Shown: positions 25,652-33,806 of the stretch, piece after piece
Numbering within the stretch: the stretch's first letter is position 1
Layout: every line of letters starts with the position of its first letter
NCBI RefSeq assembly: GCF_022819085.1
Contig: NZ_JALHAG010000001.1
Location: 1,075,395-1,139,394, forward strand
DNA length: 64,000 bases
Reading direction: 5' to 3'
Origin: Planococcus ruber
GTDB lineage: Bacteria; Bacillota; Bacilli; Bacillales_A; Planococcaceae
Program-made: the position numbers and the translations under genes
The notes under the pieces: model-generated
The model's database searches: none
The model's input: only the letters and a program-made list of their open reading frames with translations
Told to the model about the DNA's origin: nothing

Positions 25652-26374
25652 ATGGAACATCCGATTCGTTCGGCGTTCAGTTTTTTTGGACAGAAATATG
25701 AGCGGTTGCTGTTGTTGGTCCTGTTTATCCAGCTTCCGATCATTTTGCTGCAGTTCTTTGCATCAAACTACATTTTGGCAATTACCCCTACGAATGGTGC
25801 ACTGTTTGGCTTTGGAGATATTTATTCGGCTTTCATTGTGTTTATTTTGTTCTTTTTTACGCTTGTACCATTCGTATACTTTTGGCATTTTGAAGAGATT
25901 GGGCACGACCGGCCGTTAAGGCAGGCATTTTTTCAATTTGCTTTAAAGGGCTTTCACTATTTTGTCTTTTCGGTAGTCGCCGGTTTGCTGGTAACAATTG
26001 GTTTTGCATTGTTTGTTCTGCCCGGCGTCATTTTATTGGCAATTTTTGTGATGGCTCCGGTTATTGCGATTATCGATAATCAATCGGTTTGGTCATCCAT
26101 ACGGGAAAGCGGCCGGATTTTCAAACGGCAGCATTGGAAAGTTATTTTATTGATTTTCTGTTTTGGGGTCGGCGAATTTATTATTTCGGCAATTGTCCAA
26201 GCCTTAGTGCTGGATATCACGAACTCTTTCCTGGCTATCGCGATTTGCCATATCTTCTTGAATACCTTATTTTTGCCTTTGTTTTATCTAATTCTGGCAT
26301 CTTTTGTATTGAAGTGGAAAGAAGAGCTAAGTTTGTTCTCAATTGATCACCAAGATATGGCGATGCAAGATTAA
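25652..26374 (+). CDS. multi-pass membrane protein
   Basis: The 240-residue protein has five to six hydrophobic helices. The pattern LPGVILLAIFVMAPVIAIID followed by SIRESGRIFKRQHWKVI resembles the glycerophosphodiesterase-membrane-domain / DUF975-like group. That group has no settled function. ACAGGAGGTTTTACG precedes the ATG. It is in line with the Tad locus and 18 bp after the small membrane protein, so it is probably co-transcribed. Confidence 0.75.
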   Translation: MEHPIRSAFSFFGQKYERLLLLVLFIQLPIILLQFFASNYILAITPTNGALFGFGDIYSAFIVFILFFFTLVPFVYFWHFEEIGHDRPLRQAFFQFALKGFHYFVFSVVAGLLVTIGFALFVLPGVILLAIFVMAPVIAIIDNQSVWSSIRESGRIFKRQHWKVILLIFCFGVGEFIISAIVQALVLDITNSFLAIAICHIFLNTLFLPLFYLILASFVLKWKEELSLFSIDHQDMAMQD

Positions 26375-26398
26375 TGAATGAATAAAGGAGGGGAAGAA

Positions 26399-27724
26399 AT
26401 GGAATCGACGATCAAACGCATATTTGCATTAACCGCAATTCTGCTTATTGTCGCCCAATCATTTTTCGGTTCTGTTGCATTTGCGGTTTCGCCGTGGACG
26501 GGAAATACGTGGTCAGGGGACACCTGGTCCGGCGATACTTGGGAAGGGACGCCGTGGGAAGGCAATACGTGGTCAGGAGACACCTGGTCCGGCGATACGT
26601 GGTCCGGAGACGGAACCAATGGCGAAAGCTGGCAAGGCGACGGCACAAACGGAGATGGAACCAACGGCACCGGCACGAATGGAGATGGGACTTCAGGTGA
26701 TGGAACCAATGGTGACGGAACATCGGGTGACGGGACTTCCGGCGATGGGACGAACGGAGATGTCACCGGCGGCAATGGCACGAATGGAGATGGAACTTCG
26801 GGCAACGGAACGAACGGTGACGGAACATCCGGCAATGGTTCAAGCGGTGCCGGGACGAATGGCAACGGAACGAACGGCGACGGATCAAATGGCAGCGGGA
26901 CGAACGGTGACGGAACGTCCGGCAACGGCTCAAATGGCAACGGCACCACTGGCAATGGAACGAACGGTGACGGATCTTCCGGGAATGGGACGGATGGCGG
27001 CACCGGCAGTTCTGATTCGAACTCACCTACACCTTGGGAAGTTACAAGCTACATCGGCAACGATGTCATTTTGGGGCAAGTAAGGTTAGCTTCGGAATCT
27101 TTTAATGCAGATGCTGCCGATACGATGGGAGGCAGCACGAGCTCCTTCCTGCGTTCATCACTGTTAAATGGGTTGAAGCTTGGAATTGATAGTCCGATTC
27201 TCGACTTTGCCTCGGATGTTTCGGATGGAGTCGACGTTTATCAAGATGCAAGAGGCGCGATTTCGACGCTTACATCCGGCACGAACATTGCTACAAATAC
27301 AACGGCTGCCGGTTCCATGATGAGCGGTGCAGCGCAGGCCGGATCATCGGCTATGGGCGCACTGGGGAAGCTCAACGTGGCAACGGCAGCAGTGGGCACC
27401 GTTTTTGGAGCAGTTGATACCTACAATAACACAGCTCAAGCCATTAGCGTATTTCAAGACAGCAATTCAACAGGTGCAGAACGTACAGCAGCTGTGACAG
27501 ATGCAACAGCAAGCTTCGGCTCTACATTGATGAGCGCTGGCGGAGTAGCTGCAGCGATTCCGGGCGGCCAGGCGATTGGCGCTGGCCTCGTTGTAGCAGG
27601 CGCAGCCATTTGGGGCGCATCGAAACTCACTGGCTACGTAGCGAAGAACTGGGACGGCATCAAAAATACGGCTTCGAAAGTGGGCGGAGCAATCTCTAAA
27701 GGTTGGAACGCACTGTTCGGTTAA
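26399..27724 (+). CDS. secreted protein with 34 pentapeptide repeats
   Basis: The 441-residue protein has a signal peptide (1-29, ending SVAFA). From residue 33 to 202 there are 34 uninterrupted pentapeptides of form [W/T/S]-x-G-x-x. The first ten are mostly WSGDT-like, and the rest are TNGDG or TSGNG. The C-terminal 230 residues are rich in Ala, Gly and Ser with amphipathic or hydrophobic helices and end in a KVGGAISKGWNALFG tail. GGAGGGGAAGAA points to the ATG at 26399. It is the last long gene before two unknown genes of the Tad region. It could be a surface stalk or adhesin; no known family was recognised. Confidence 0.85.
   Translation: MESTIKRIFALTAILLIVAQSFFGSVAFAVSPWTGNTWSGDTWSGDTWEGTPWEGNTWSGDTWSGDTWSGDGTNGESWQGDGTNGDGTNGTGTNGDGTSGDGTNGDGTSGDGTSGDGTNGDVTGGNGTNGDGTSGNGTNGDGTSGNGSSGAGTNGNGTNGDGSNGSGTNGDGTSGNGSNGNGTTGNGTNGDGSSGNGTDGGTGSSDSNSPTPWEVTSYIGNDVILGQVRLASESFNADAADTMGGSTSSFLRSSLLNGLKLGIDSPILDFASDVSDGVDVYQDARGAISTLTSGTNIATNTTAAGSMMSGAAQAGSSAMGALGKLNVATAAVGTVFGAVDTYNNTAQAISVFQDSNSTGAERTAAVTDATASFGSTLMSAGGVAAAIPGGQAIGAGLVVAGAAIWGASKLTGYVAKNWDGIKNTASKVGGAISKGWNALFG
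26495..27004 (+). repeat. 34 tandem 15-bp repeats (coding)
   Basis: The pentapeptide run is encoded by 34 consecutive 15-bp units in phase, with glycine as the third codon of every unit. Unit types are of TGGTCAGGAGACACC kind at the start and ACGAACGGTGACGGA kind later. Many third bases differ between units, so this is an old array under protein selection and not a recent slippage product. Confidence 0.9.
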
Positions 27725-27768
27725 TGTTATCATCTAGAAAGTGACAACCAAAGGAGATGAAGGCGACC

Positions 27769-28551
27769 ATGGATGATCAAACGACTAAACTTTTAATGAA
27801 AAAAGTGAAAAAACATAAAAAGTGGACGGAAGGCGCATTCGTAAACCCGGTTTATTGGGAAGTGAACGGCAAACCTTATTATATGGGCGGGTTCACGAAA
27901 AATAATGAAGTCGTCGGGACGGCTTATGTCAGCACCGGCGACGAGGTAAGGGAAGAAGCGATGGAAGCGCAGTCCAATCTTTCTTTATTTGCGGACTTGA
28001 GCTCAAGCATATTGAATGCCGGAGGAGAACGGCTGAATATCCCAACGGAATATTATACCAATCCTTTAAATATTCCCGTTTCTACAACTGATGCCAAAGT
28101 GCTTGAAGGGCGAAAAGCGTTCGCTGTTCTTTGGGAGCTTCAACAAAAATTCAATGAAGATACAAGAGGCTATAAAAATTATTATGATGAAGCGCTGAAA
28201 ATTGGAAGAATCACTGAAGAAGACGTGCTCAGAACGCAGCAAACGGCGAATCAGATGAGTATGTACCAATACACTACTCTTCATACTTTAGTCCAAAAGA
28301 ATGAAGAAATCCGTTCTTTTGCCGCTTATTTGGAGAAGCAGGACGGATGGGACCGATTGATGAAAGAAGAACAGAAATTCGTTAAGGGCATCGCGGAAAA
28401 TAAAGACATGCTGCAAAAGAATTTACGCAATCTGGACATGGCGGAACATGCAGATTATGAAACGATGACTGCATTGAATTTCGAACGGATGGTTGAAAAA
28501 AACAAGAAGTCGATCGACAGCCAGAAACAATTTGTCCGGTATCCACTTTAA
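27769..28551 (+). CDS. hypothetical cytoplasmic protein next to the repeat protein
   Basis: The 260-residue soluble protein has no signal peptide. A basic N-terminus (KKVKKHKKW) is followed by a small beta-rich part (VYWEVNGKPYYMGGFTKN) and a long helical C-terminal half (about 110-255). The ATG at 27769 is chosen because GAAGG lies 5 nt upstream; the earlier ATG touches its Shine-Dalgarno sequence. It lies 44 bp after the repeat protein on the same strand and before a terminator, so the two are probably one transcript. It might be a chaperone or regulator of the secreted protein. I do not recognise a family. Confidence 0.7.
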   Translation: MDDQTTKLLMKKVKKHKKWTEGAFVNPVYWEVNGKPYYMGGFTKNNEVVGTAYVSTGDEVREEAMEAQSNLSLFADLSSSILNAGGERLNIPTEYYTNPLNIPVSTTDAKVLEGRKAFAVLWELQQKFNEDTRGYKNYYDEALKIGRITEEDVLRTQQTANQMSMYQYTTLHTLVQKNEEIRSFAAYLEKQDGWDRLMKEEQKFVKGIAENKDMLQKNLRNLDMAEHADYETMTALNFERMVEKNKKSIDSQKQFVRYPL

Positions 28552-28570
28552 ATGAAGAAGTAGCTCAAGA

Positions 28571-28602
28571 AACAGGTTGTGGATCCCGCAGCCTGTTTTT
28601 TT
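28571..28602 (+). terminator. terminator ending the Tad accessory transcript
   Basis: AACAGGTTGTGG pairs (with two G-U pairs) with CCGCAGCCTGTT around a short loop, followed by T7. Confidence 0.8.
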
Positions 28603-28688
28603 ATTAATTTGAGTAAAAGTGAGACATTTTCCGAGCTGAAACGTCTAGTTAAGTATGAAAGTTATTCTAATAAAAGGATGTGGACGCT

Positions 28689-29393
28689 TTGCGTACGAAA
28701 ATTTTTTCGATGGGTGCAGTTGCTTTATTGGCGTTCGGTTTAGCGGCTTGTTCGGATGAACCGGAGGATCAGGCAGACGTCACGACAGAAGAGACAATCG
28801 CAGAAGAGATGCCAGACGATACAGAAACTGCTGAAGAAGCAGAGCAGGAAACTTCAGAAGATGCAGTTGCAGGTGAAACAAACGAAACAGAAGACGCAGA
28901 AGCTGCTGATGGAGAAACTGAATCAACAGAAGAAATCTCAGATGAACAAAAACAAATGGCAATCGATACATTGAAAGGCATTGTAGAAGATGCAGAAAAA
29001 GGAACGGTTTATCGCTTTGCGAGCGGTTTTACGGTAGGGGAAAGCACGCGTGAAGAAGTGTATGCCGAAATCTCGGAACCTGAGGAGCAGGCAGGAGAAT
29101 TCGATTTCTACCACGGTTCGATGGGGCAAGCTTCTTATCAAATCGCATATGACGAAAATGATGTGATGAAAGAAGCACGGTATTATGGCACGAATGTGGA
29201 AAGACAAACGAATTTAGGCGGCATTACGAAAGAAGATCTGCTGAAAGAAATTGGCGAGCCGGCAGAAGAAAGAACCATTTCTGCCACAGGAGAAACCAAT
29301 GTTATCTACTATCTTGGAGATTACGAATTGCAGTTTATTCTTGGGGAGGACGGTACCACTGACCACGTCAACTTGCTAAAGAAATCCAACTAA
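28689..29393 (+). CDS. lipoprotein with DUF4309-like repeats
   Basis: The protein of about 234 residues has a lipobox LAAC (Cys21), an acidic Glu/Thr-rich linker (about 22-90) and a C-terminal region with two related motifs, VGESTREEVYAEISEPEE and ITKEDLLKEIGEPAEE. These resemble the DUF4309 domain of Bacillus YjgB-like proteins. I prefer the TTG at 28689, about 10 nt from AAAGGA, over the GTG at 28680, which lies too close. It has its own terminators on both sides. It is surface-anchored; the role is unknown. Confidence 0.75.
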   Translation: MRTKIFSMGAVALLAFGLAACSDEPEDQADVTTEETIAEEMPDDTETAEEAEQETSEDAVAGETNETEDAEAADGETESTEEISDEQKQMAIDTLKGIVEDAEKGTVYRFASGFTVGESTREEVYAEISEPEEQAGEFDFYHGSMGQASYQIAYDENDVMKEARYYGTNVERQTNLGGITKEDLLKEIGEPAEERTISATGETNVIYYLGDYELQFILGEDGTTDHVNLLKKSN

Positions 29394-29428
29394 AAAGCAT
29401 CTCGCCGCTCCAGCGGTGAGATGCTTTT
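29392..29428. terminator. bidirectional terminator
   Basis: AAAAGCATCTCGCCGC pairs with GCGGTGAGATGCTTTT around a 4-nt loop between the lipoprotein gene and the convergent HTH gene. Confidence 0.9.
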
Positions 29429-29442
29429 CTCATAGGCGAATC

Positions 29443-29673
29443 TTAGTCCTCGTCTTTAATATCCACATCATCCGGAATAGGCGTTGCCCGCCATTCGGCC
29501 AGTTCGGCCTTGGCTAATTCCAACTGTTGGAAATGCGTTTCGAATTGGGAGGTGTTGATCAAGTACTGTTCACCGTCATGGACTGCACGAATACGGCCTT
29601 CTAATACATAGCGGTTGACTTGTTCTTCAGGCATCGATAAAAACGCGGCAGTTTCCGGGACTGTCATATACAT
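29443..29673 (-). CDS. excisionase-like helix-turn-helix protein
   Basis: The 76-residue protein has the MerR-like HTH of the HTH_17/excisionase family: MTVPETAAFLSMPEEQVNRY, then VLEGRIRAVHDGEQYLI, and an acidic tail. Such proteins bind DNA as excisionases or small regulators. No integrase or phage gene is nearby, so I take it as a chromosomal regulator. GAGGAGATGATC lies before the ATG at 29673; the longer frame lacks a site. Confidence 0.72.
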   Translation of the reverse strand: MYMTVPETAAFLSMPEEQVNRYVLEGRIRAVHDGEQYLINTSQFETHFQQLELAKAELAEWRATPIPDDVDIKDED

Positions 29674-29742
29674 ATGATCATCTCCTCTTTTTCTTTTAAT
29701 TATAATAGAAGGAAGGTGGTATCTCAAATCTTATAATTCGTG

Positions 29743-29754
29743 TAAGCTAGCTTA
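29743..29754. promoter_or_regulatory. palindrome upstream of DMT gene
   Basis: TAAGCTAGCTTA is a perfect 12-bp palindrome, and CTTATAA / TTATAAG flank it (29730-29758). It lies in the divergent region between the HTH gene and the DMT gene, a sensible place for an operator. The binding protein is unknown. Confidence 0.35.
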
Positions 29755-29782
29755 TAAGAGCAAGCAATCAGGAGGGTTTTAG

Positions 29783-30667
29783 ATGTATTTTCGGTCCTAT
29801 ATATACGTGTTGCTGGCTGCTATGCTGTGGGGGACTACCGGAACGGCTCAAAGTTTTATCGTAGGGGCGGCGCATCCGTTGGCAATCGGTGCTTTGAGGC
29901 TTGGAATCGGTGGGTTTGCCCTGTTGTTAGTAGCCCTTGCAGCTAAGAAAATTGTTTTTCGTGCGGTTCCTTGGCCGGCAGTTTTTCTTTCAGCGGCAGC
30001 TATGGCACTGTTTCAGCCCCTCTTTTTTTCGGCAGTTCAATTAACTGGAGTAGCTGTCGGTACAGTAGTCGCAATTGGAAGTGCACCGGTGTTCTCAGGA
30101 ATGATCGAATGGATCGTGTTGAAACGCAGGCCGGATCGCGTGTGGGCTTGGGCAACAGCTGCTGCCATTGTGGGCTGTATATTGCTGTTTACAAACGGGG
30201 ACTCTTCTGCCATTCGGCTTACAGGTGTTTTATTGGCTTTAGGGGCAGGCGCCGCTTTTGCCGGTTATGCAATGGTTAGTAAAAATGCTTTAAGCCAAAT
30301 GGAAGCCGTTCCTGCCGTCGCCGTTATTTTCTCGATAAGTGCGTGTTTCTTGCTTCCATTTTTATTTGTGTTGGATTTATCTTACATCGCAGATCCTGTA
30401 AATATTGGCGTCATTGCATATCTGGGAATCGGTGCGACAAGCCTTTCTTACATCTTATTTTCAACAGGGTTGAAAAAAATCCCTTCTTCGTCGGCCGTTA
30501 CCCTGTCGCTGGCCGAACCGCTGACAGCGGCCATTCTCGGTGTTTTCATCGTGCAGGAAGTGCTATCCAGCACAGCTTGGATAGGAGTGGCCCTGCTATT
30601 AGGCGGAATTCTTATCTTAACTTTCGGGAAGCGGAAAGCGGCAGCTGCAATTTCCAGCTCCTCTTAA
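29783..30667 (+). CDS. EamA/DMT-family membrane transporter
   Basis: The 294-residue protein has ten predicted helices in two EamA halves: AAMLWGTTGTAQSFI at the start of the first and VIAYLGIGATSLSYILFSTG in the second, with SLAEPLTAAILGVF. This is the common drug/metabolite exporter layout; substrate unknown. TCAGGAGGGTTTTAG precedes the ATG. Its last codons and stop lie in a partial family-A repeat (30661-30704), so the C-terminal AAAAISSSS may have been set by repeat insertion. Confidence 0.85.
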   Translation: MYFRSYIYVLLAAMLWGTTGTAQSFIVGAAHPLAIGALRLGIGGFALLLVALAAKKIVFRAVPWPAVFLSAAAMALFQPLFFSAVQLTGVAVGTVVAIGSAPVFSGMIEWIVLKRRPDRVWAWATAAAIVGCILLFTNGDSSAIRLTGVLLALGAGAAFAGYAMVSKNALSQMEAVPAVAVIFSISACFLLPFLFVLDLSYIADPVNIGVIAYLGIGATSLSYILFSTGLKKIPSSSAVTLSLAEPLTAAILGVFIVQEVLSSTAWIGVALLLGGILILTFGKRKAAAAISSSS

Positions 30668-30704
30668 GCTTGTCGGAGCTGAACGGGCGCTTCCGCTTTT
30701 CTTA
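30661..30704. repeat. half unit of repeat family A
   Basis: CTCTTAAGCTTGTCGGAGCT and GCGCTTCCGCTTTTCTTA match the right half of the units at 10.1-10.3 kb. It overlaps the DMT gene stop codon and lies before the OmpR-type regulator. Confidence 0.7.
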
Positions 30705-30785
30705 AGAATTTCTTCATATTTTTCCTTCGTTGTGCTTAAGAATTGCCTTTTATAATAAAATCTATAAACGGAAGAGGTGAAACTG

Positions 30786-31478
30786 ATGGCTCCTTTTACA
30801 GTATTGGTCACAGACGACGACCAGGACATTCGCGACGGCATTGAAATCTATTTGAAAAATGAAGGATATCAAGTGCTTAAAGCAGCTAATGGCTTGGAGG
30901 CCATTGAGCTTTTAGAAACCCATGAAGTGCATGTCATCATATTGGATATCATGATGCCGAAACTGGATGGCATTTCAGCCACTTTTAAAATCCGGGAACA
31001 GCGCAATATCCCGATTATTATGCTTAGCGCTAAAGCGGAAGACTCGGATAAAATCCATGGCTTGTCTGTAGGGGCGGATGATTACGTAACGAAGCCGTTC
31101 CATCCGATGGAACTGGTCGCCCGGGTAAAGTCCCAACTCAGACGTTACGTTACTCTTGGTACCTACCAAGACAAGGCGCAGCGGATTGAAATTGAAGGCC
31201 TGGTGCTGGATTCGGAATCGAAAGAAGTGACATTGCACGGAGATTCGATCAAATTGACGCCGATAGAATTTAAAATAACCGAATTATTGATGGCCAACGC
31301 GGGGCGTGTTTTTTCCATCAACGATATATATGAACGGGTCTGGAATGAACCGGCTTATAATGCAGAAAATATTGTGGCGGTGCATATCCGGAAAATCCGG
31401 GAGAAGATTGAAACCGATCCAAAGAATCCGAGGTATTTAAAGGTGGTGTGGGGCGTTGGCTACAAAATTGAAAAATGA
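30786..31478 (+). CDS. OmpR-family response regulator
   Basis: The 230-residue protein has a receiver domain with acidic pocket DDD (10-12), phospho-aspartate Asp54 in ILDIMMP and Lys103 in VTKPF, then a winged-helix domain with LTPIEFKITELL and AVHIRKIREKIE. It is the DNA-binding partner of the kinase at 31619. The ATG at 30786 is chosen because GAAGAGGTG lies before it; the GTG at 30777 falls within that site. A TATAAT hexamer is at 30751-30756. It resembles the VanR-like group; target genes are unknown. Confidence 0.9.
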   Translation: MAPFTVLVTDDDQDIRDGIEIYLKNEGYQVLKAANGLEAIELLETHEVHVIILDIMMPKLDGISATFKIREQRNIPIIMLSAKAEDSDKIHGLSVGADDYVTKPFHPMELVARVKSQLRRYVTLGTYQDKAQRIEIEGLVLDSESKEVTLHGDSIKLTPIEFKITELLMANAGRVFSINDIYERVWNEPAYNAENIVAVHIRKIREKIETDPKNPRYLKVVWGVGYKIEK

Positions 31479-31617
31479 TTTTTGGTCGATCGTCGCAGTT
31501 GTCATCGCATTGTTCAGCTTGGCTTATTGTTTATCTTTTATTTTTGAGTTGTTAGTGAATTTTCCTGCTGTGGATTTGATGGCATCTCTCCGTGCATTAT
31601 CGAAAGGGGATGCCTGA
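31456..31617 (+). CDS. probable small membrane peptide between regulator and kinase
   Basis: The frame starts at TTG within the end of the regulator gene and stops 1 bp before the kinase start. The 53-residue product has one long hydrophobic segment (SIVAVVIALFSLAYCLSFIF) and a short soluble tail. AAGGTGG lies about 9 nt before the first TTG; another TTG lies four codons later. The overlap on the left and near-contact on the right would couple its translation to both neighbours. It may be a kinase accessory peptide, but only the sequence layout supports this. Confidence 0.5.
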   Translation: MATKLKNDFWSIVAVVIALFSLAYCLSFIFELLVNFPAVDLMASLRALSKGDA

Positions 31618-31618
31618 A

Positions 31619-33772
31619 TTGAAAAAATGGATATGGCTGATCCTTCTGGCAATCATTTTAGTCAGTTCTTTCAGTGTATTAGAGTCGGGAAAAGGTTATT
31701 TCGGCAAATCCTATCTGGACACGATAGATTTTGACAACGACCTTTCCTATTTTGAAAACAGTTTGATTGCGCTGGAGCTGGATCCGGTAAACGCGGAAGA
31801 TGTGGGAGCTGTTACACAAGAGCAGATTGAAGAATATCGGATGCGCTATGGAACCTTAAGCGAACAAGTCCAAAGCATCCAAAATCAATACGCAGCGGAT
31901 ATCGACGAGGCAAAGGCAAACGGGAATGCCAGTGTAGAGAAGATACTGACGGAAGAACGGGACAACAAAATAGAAGCGATTCGCAGTAACTTTGCAGATG
32001 ATAATGTAGTTAAAGAAAAAATAATTGCCGAACGGAAAAATGAAGTGGAGAAAACCACCCAGGAATTGAACCGGCAAAAACTTTCTTTCAAGGAAGACTA
32101 TGACTATTTCGTTTATAGCCTGACAAATTTAGAGACAGGCGAAACCTTTAAAAAAGGGGAGTTGAAAAGCAATCCTTATTTTAAGAAAGAATATACGCCT
32201 GGCAATCCACTGACCATGGATTCCGAGTATTTTTACGGAAGCGAAGTCCAAAGCATGGAATTTCCACTTCCTTTATCGGATGCGAATTTTGAAGGAACGC
32301 TGCAAATTGACCGGAAGCTGTTAAGCGAATCTTTTAATGGCAGTCTGTTTGATCATTTTACGTTCACAAAGTACATGTTGTATGTAATGGCTGGCCTGGC
32401 TGTTGTAGGAGTTGTGCTGCTTTTGACCAAACTGCCTTTCAACAGAAAGTGGTTTGTAGACAGCCCGTTGAATGAAAAATGGAGCAGCTTGCCGTTGGAA
32501 GCACGCCTTTTCCTATTGGTTCTGACGTTGCTTTTGGCCTTGCCTTATGGCAGCAGAAAATTTATCAATATGCTGCAGTATTCCTGGTCTGATAATATGC
32601 TCCGATACGGCAGCGGTTTGGCCTGGCAGTTTATCCTGGCTGTCGTCTTTATCGCTTTAGCTATTATTCAAATTATCTGGATGCTTAATTTTTATAAAGG
32701 CTGGCAGCACTTGGAACAGGATATCAAGAACAGTTCAATTTTCAAGAGCTTAAAAACGGCGAGCCAGGCCTTTTTGAAAAAATCAATCGGTGTTCAAATG
32801 CTGATTTTGCTGTTTATCATTTTCCTATGGGGGATGGGGACAGCCGCCATGTTTATGAGTTGGGGAATTCTGATTGTCTGGATTCCCGCTACGCTCTTTA
32901 TCGGGATTCCAGTTTTATTGATCACCATGAGCCGCTTTGGCTATTTGAACATTTTGATGCGGAATACAAAAGAAATGGCCGAAGGCCGTTTAAACCAAGA
33001 CATCCCGATTAAAGGCCATTCGCCTTTAGCCGACCATGCCCGGCAGCTCACCCGCCTGAAGGAAGGCGTAAGGCTGTCAATGTCTGAACAGGCGAAAAGC
33101 GAAAGGCTGAAAACCGAATTGATTACGAATGTCAGCCATGATTTGCGTACGCCGCTGACGTCCATCATTACCTATACAGATTTGATGAAAACACCGAATT
33201 TATCGGAAGAGGAGCGGCTTTCCTATGCCAATATCCTGGACCGCAAATCACAGCGGTTAAAAACGCTGATCGAAGATTTATTCGAAGTTTCGAAAATGGC
33301 GAGCGGCAATATGGAACTTAACCGAACAAGGCTGGACCTGAACCAACTGCTCCTTCAAGCTCTGGCAGAACATGCAGAAGATATTGAAGCGTCTGGACTG
33401 GATTTCCGCGTCGCTTCTCCGGAGAGTCCGCTTTACGTGCAAGCAGACGGCCAAAAGTGGTGGCGAGTGCTCGATAATTTAATCTTAAACGCCATCAAAT
33501 ATGCGATGCCTGGAACCCGTGTCTATATCAACTTGCAGGACCGGGATGGCCAAGCGGAATTTACGATTAAAAATGTTACGCGCTATGAATTGGGAGAGAA
33601 TACAGATGAATTGTTTGAGCGCTTTAAACGCGGCGACACTTCGCGGCAGACTGAAGGCTCGGGGCTAGGCTTAGCGATTGCCCAGTCCATTGTAGACCTC
33701 CACGGGGGAGAAATGAAAATCGAAGTGGACGGAGATTTGTTTAAAGTCATTGTAACCATCAATAGCCTATAG
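31619..33772 (+). CDS. membrane sensor histidine kinase
   Basis: The protein of about 717 residues has an N-terminal helix, an extracellular domain of about 220 residues with a coiled coil rich in Gln/Glu/Lys, then four to five further helices. After these come the HisKA motif NVSHDLRTPLTSI (His507) and HATPase motifs NLILNAIKYAM and GSGLGLAIAQSIV. I chose TTG at 31619, 9 nt from AAAGGGG; the GTG at 31592 has no good site. It pairs with the upstream regulator. The large sensor with multiple helices suggests cell-envelope or membrane sensing; the signal is unknown. Confidence 0.9.
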   Translation: MKKWIWLILLAIILVSSFSVLESGKGYFGKSYLDTIDFDNDLSYFENSLIALELDPVNAEDVGAVTQEQIEEYRMRYGTLSEQVQSIQNQYAADIDEAKANGNASVEKILTEERDNKIEAIRSNFADDNVVKEKIIAERKNEVEKTTQELNRQKLSFKEDYDYFVYSLTNLETGETFKKGELKSNPYFKKEYTPGNPLTMDSEYFYGSEVQSMEFPLPLSDANFEGTLQIDRKLLSESFNGSLFDHFTFTKYMLYVMAGLAVVGVVLLLTKLPFNRKWFVDSPLNEKWSSLPLEARLFLLVLTLLLALPYGSRKFINMLQYSWSDNMLRYGSGLAWQFILAVVFIALAIIQIIWMLNFYKGWQHLEQDIKNSSIFKSLKTASQAFLKKSIGVQMLILLFIIFLWGMGTAAMFMSWGILIVWIPATLFIGIPVLLITMSRFGYLNILMRNTKEMAEGRLNQDIPIKGHSPLADHARQLTRLKEGVRLSMSEQAKSERLKTELITNVSHDLRTPLTSIITYTDLMKTPNLSEEERLSYANILDRKSQRLKTLIEDLFEVSKMASGNMELNRTRLDLNQLLLQALAEHAEDIEASGLDFRVASPESPLYVQADGQKWWRVLDNLILNAIKYAMPGTRVYINLQDRDGQAEFTIKNVTRYELGENTDELFERFKRGDTSRQTEGSGLGLAIAQSIVDLHGGEMKIEVDGDLFKVIVTINSL

Positions 33773-33806
33773 AAAAACGCCGCCTGGGATCCAGGCGGCG
33801 TTTTTT
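33773..33806. terminator. bidirectional terminator
   Basis: AAAAACGCCGCCTGG pairs with CCAGGCGGCGTTTTT around a 3-nt loop between the convergent kinase gene and liaR. Confidence 0.93.

Noticed and set aside
26371..27003. 210-codon proline-rich frame opposite the pentapeptide array
   Set aside because: It is the antisense shadow of the 15-bp repeats; the period gives open frames on both strands, and no ribosome site precedes it.
26495..27004. possible CRISPR array
   Set aside because: Units are 15 bp, contiguous and in coding phase without unique spacers; they encode pentapeptides.
29443..29673. prophage or integrative element suggested by the excisionase-like gene
   Set aside because: No integrase, attachment repeats or phage genes occur near it; it looks like a solitary HTH regulator.
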